From assembly GCA_028044295.1 (NCBI GenBank), contig JAOFSE010000015.1, forward strand, positions 1-35,289: a stretch of DNA of 35,289 nt, read 5' to 3'. The position numbers and the translations under genes were made by a program. The notes below the pieces were generated by a model that had not been told where the DNA came from, ran no database searches, and saw only the letters and a program-made list of their open reading frames with translations. Positions 34,198-35,289 of the stretch are shown here, in pieces. The first letter of the stretch is position 1, and every line of letters begins with the position of its first letter. The DNA is from Sulfurimonas sp. (GTDB lineage Bacteria; Campylobacterota; Campylobacteria; Campylobacterales; Sulfurimonadaceae).

Positions 34198-35173
34198 CTC
34201 TCTCGATAAACCAAAAAGAAGCAAGTGAACCTATGGCATAAACCATAAGCGTTTGCGATTTATCTTGAACTGACTTCGAAGTTACTTTTTTAAGAGCTAG
34301 TCCTATTAAGATAATTACTCCAACAAAGATAAGTTGACCAATCTCAACTCCTACATTAAAAAATAGAAGTGCTAATGGAACTGCATGCTCTGGAAGACCT
34401 ATTTCTGCTAAAGCCCCTGCAAAACCAAAACCATGAAGAAGACCAAAAACAAAAGATACTATCCAAGGTAAACGAGAAGCTAACCCAGAAGAGCCTCTTT
34501 TTTTATGTATAACTTCCATAGCTAAGAAAATGATACTCAGAGCGATAATAGCCTCTACAGGAGCACTTGGAAGACTCATGTAACCAAGTGCAGAGCCAGC
34601 TAAAGTAATACTATGAGCTAGAGTAAAAGCTGTAATTGTAAGTATTAGTTGACGAAAATTTGTAACAATCAGTAAAAGCGCAAACACAAATAAAAGATGA
34701 TCAAAGCCTATGAGTATATGCTCAATGCCTAAAAATGTATATGTCTGTGCTACTTCATAAGATGACTCTTGCGCAGGAACTGTATATGAGTTGTTGTCAG
34801 TTGGTACTAAAGCTGTGTATGAGGTTTGATTTAAGAAGTCTATTTTTAAAAGAAGGTCAGTGTTCCATTCTTTTAATCCATCTATACTTATAGTTTGTTC
34901 AAGTAAGCCATCATTACATTGTACAGACCAACTATTCAAATAAGCACTATTTACAAGCTCTTTTGTAGTTTGAGTTGTATTTTTACAGGTAGATGGAAGG
35001 TTTACATGTAAGTTGACTTTTTTACCCTTATTTATAGGGGTTTTAAAAACAACATTAAAACTGTTCTTTTGATACTCTTGTAGTTCTAAATAAGCCATTC
35101 GTATCTCATCGCTAAAAGATGAGGTAGCTAAAAATATCAGTAATGATAGTTTAAAAAAAGTTTTTAGTATCAC
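34184..35173 (-). CDS. HupE/UreJ_2-family membrane protein
   Basis: A 329-residue protein with a Sec signal peptide (1-20), an extracytoplasmic beta-rich domain of about 120 residues and six or so C-terminal helices from about 145. The membrane part shows GIEHILIGFDHLLFVFALLL, AFTLAHSITLAGSAL and FGLLHGFGFAGAL, with histidines spaced as in the HupE/UreJ group. HupE/UreJ proteins are thought to move nickel or cobalt, but this longer type is uncharacterised. The start is GTG at 35173, sharing one base with the stop of the preceding gene (TAGTG), so the two are coupled. No urease or hydrogenase gene is in view. Confidence 0.82.
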   Translation of the reverse strand: MILKTFFKLSLLIFLATSSFSDEIRMAYLELQEYQKNSFNVVFKTPINKGKKVNLHVNLPSTCKNTTQTTKELVNSAYLNSWSVQCNDGLLEQTISIDGLKEWNTDLLLKIDFLNQTSYTALVPTDNNSYTVPAQESSYEVAQTYTFLGIEHILIGFDHLLFVFALLLIVTNFRQLILTITAFTLAHSITLAGSALGYMSLPSAPVEAIIALSIIFLAMEVIHKKRGSSGLASRLPWIVSFVFGLLHGFGFAGALAEIGLPEHAVPLALLFFNVGVEIGQLIFVGVIILIGLALKKVTSKSVQDKSQTLMVYAIGSLASFWFIERVSGF

Positions 35174-35289
35174 TATTTTGTACTTTCTCTCTCTACTATA
35201 ACTTTATATTTACTTTGTAGATTATTATAAAGTTCTATGTTTGCTAGTTCTCTTTTTTGAAGCTTATACTCCTGAACAACACTATCTTT
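35173..35289 (-). CDS. C-terminal end of an unidentified protein, cut by window edge
   Basis: An open frame enters from the right edge and gives 38 residues before TAG. The peptide is charged and helical (for example KLQKRELANIELYNNLQSK), consistent with the end of a coiled coil. It is too short to assign. It directly precedes the HupE-like gene with a one-base overlap, so the two probably form an operon. Confidence 0.6.
   Translation of the reverse strand, partial: KDSVVQEYKLQKRELANIELYNNLQSKYKVIVERESTK

Noticed and set aside
1..35289. Mobile elements, prophage, CRISPR, toxin-antitoxin or defence islands
   Set aside because: No transposase, integrase, terminal repeats or spaced direct repeats were seen; codon use and A/T content look even along the window by eye.

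Overview
The window is AT-rich, gene-dense bacterial DNA with no stretch over 150 bases lacking a gene. Gene content and order point to the Campylobacterota, most likely a sulfur-oxidising Sulfurimonas-like organism (inference). Supporting signs are the folE-fliI, pyrG-recJ and secG-frr-pyrE pairings known from Campylobacter, a desulforubrerythrin, a Tat-exported sulfide:quinone oxidoreductase and an RNase J. I saw no tRNA, rRNA, CRISPR array, insertion sequence or prophage gene.

Layout. 1-3750 (+): 3' part of RNase J, folE, fliI. 3734-8507 (-): sulfide:quinone oxidoreductase with its own terminator, then an exported metallo-beta-lactamase-fold protein and a large beta-propeller/alpha-helical protein. 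8646-11967 (-): pyrG and recJ. 12090-16628 (+): tightly packed CPA2 antiporter, HAD phosphatase, sugar MFS transporter and hexose-6-phosphate mutarotase. 16615-19498 (-): murU, a diguanylate cyclase and an MltB-type lytic transglycosylase. 19594-20253 (+): desulforubrerythrin. 20257-23063 (-): caspase-like lipoprotein and an orphan PAS histidine kinase. 23138-30888 (-): a nine-gene run secG-frr-pyrE-nagZ-SSS symporter-M15 peptidase-anmK-amgK-radical SAM. 30988-34197 (+): znuA-znuC-znuB-bioC-like. 34184-35289 (-): HupE/UreJ-like membrane protein and the tail of an unidentified gene.

Two things stand out. First, murU, mltB, nagZ, anmK, amgK, an M15 peptidase and an SSS symporter together make a nearly complete peptidoglycan-sugar recycling route. 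NagZ and the peptidase carry export signals, and an SSS symporter sits where an AmpG-type permease would be expected. This suggests that muropeptides are dismantled in the periplasm and the sugars are imported afterwards. Second, the 10-bp palindrome CTACATGTAG occurs 14 times, against roughly 0.04 expected by base composition. Twelve copies are inside genes, almost all in the frame reading Leu-His-Val, and two copies form a perfect 31-bp palindrome just after rnj. It looks like a genome-wide iterated signal, possibly an uptake, methylation or nucleoid site.
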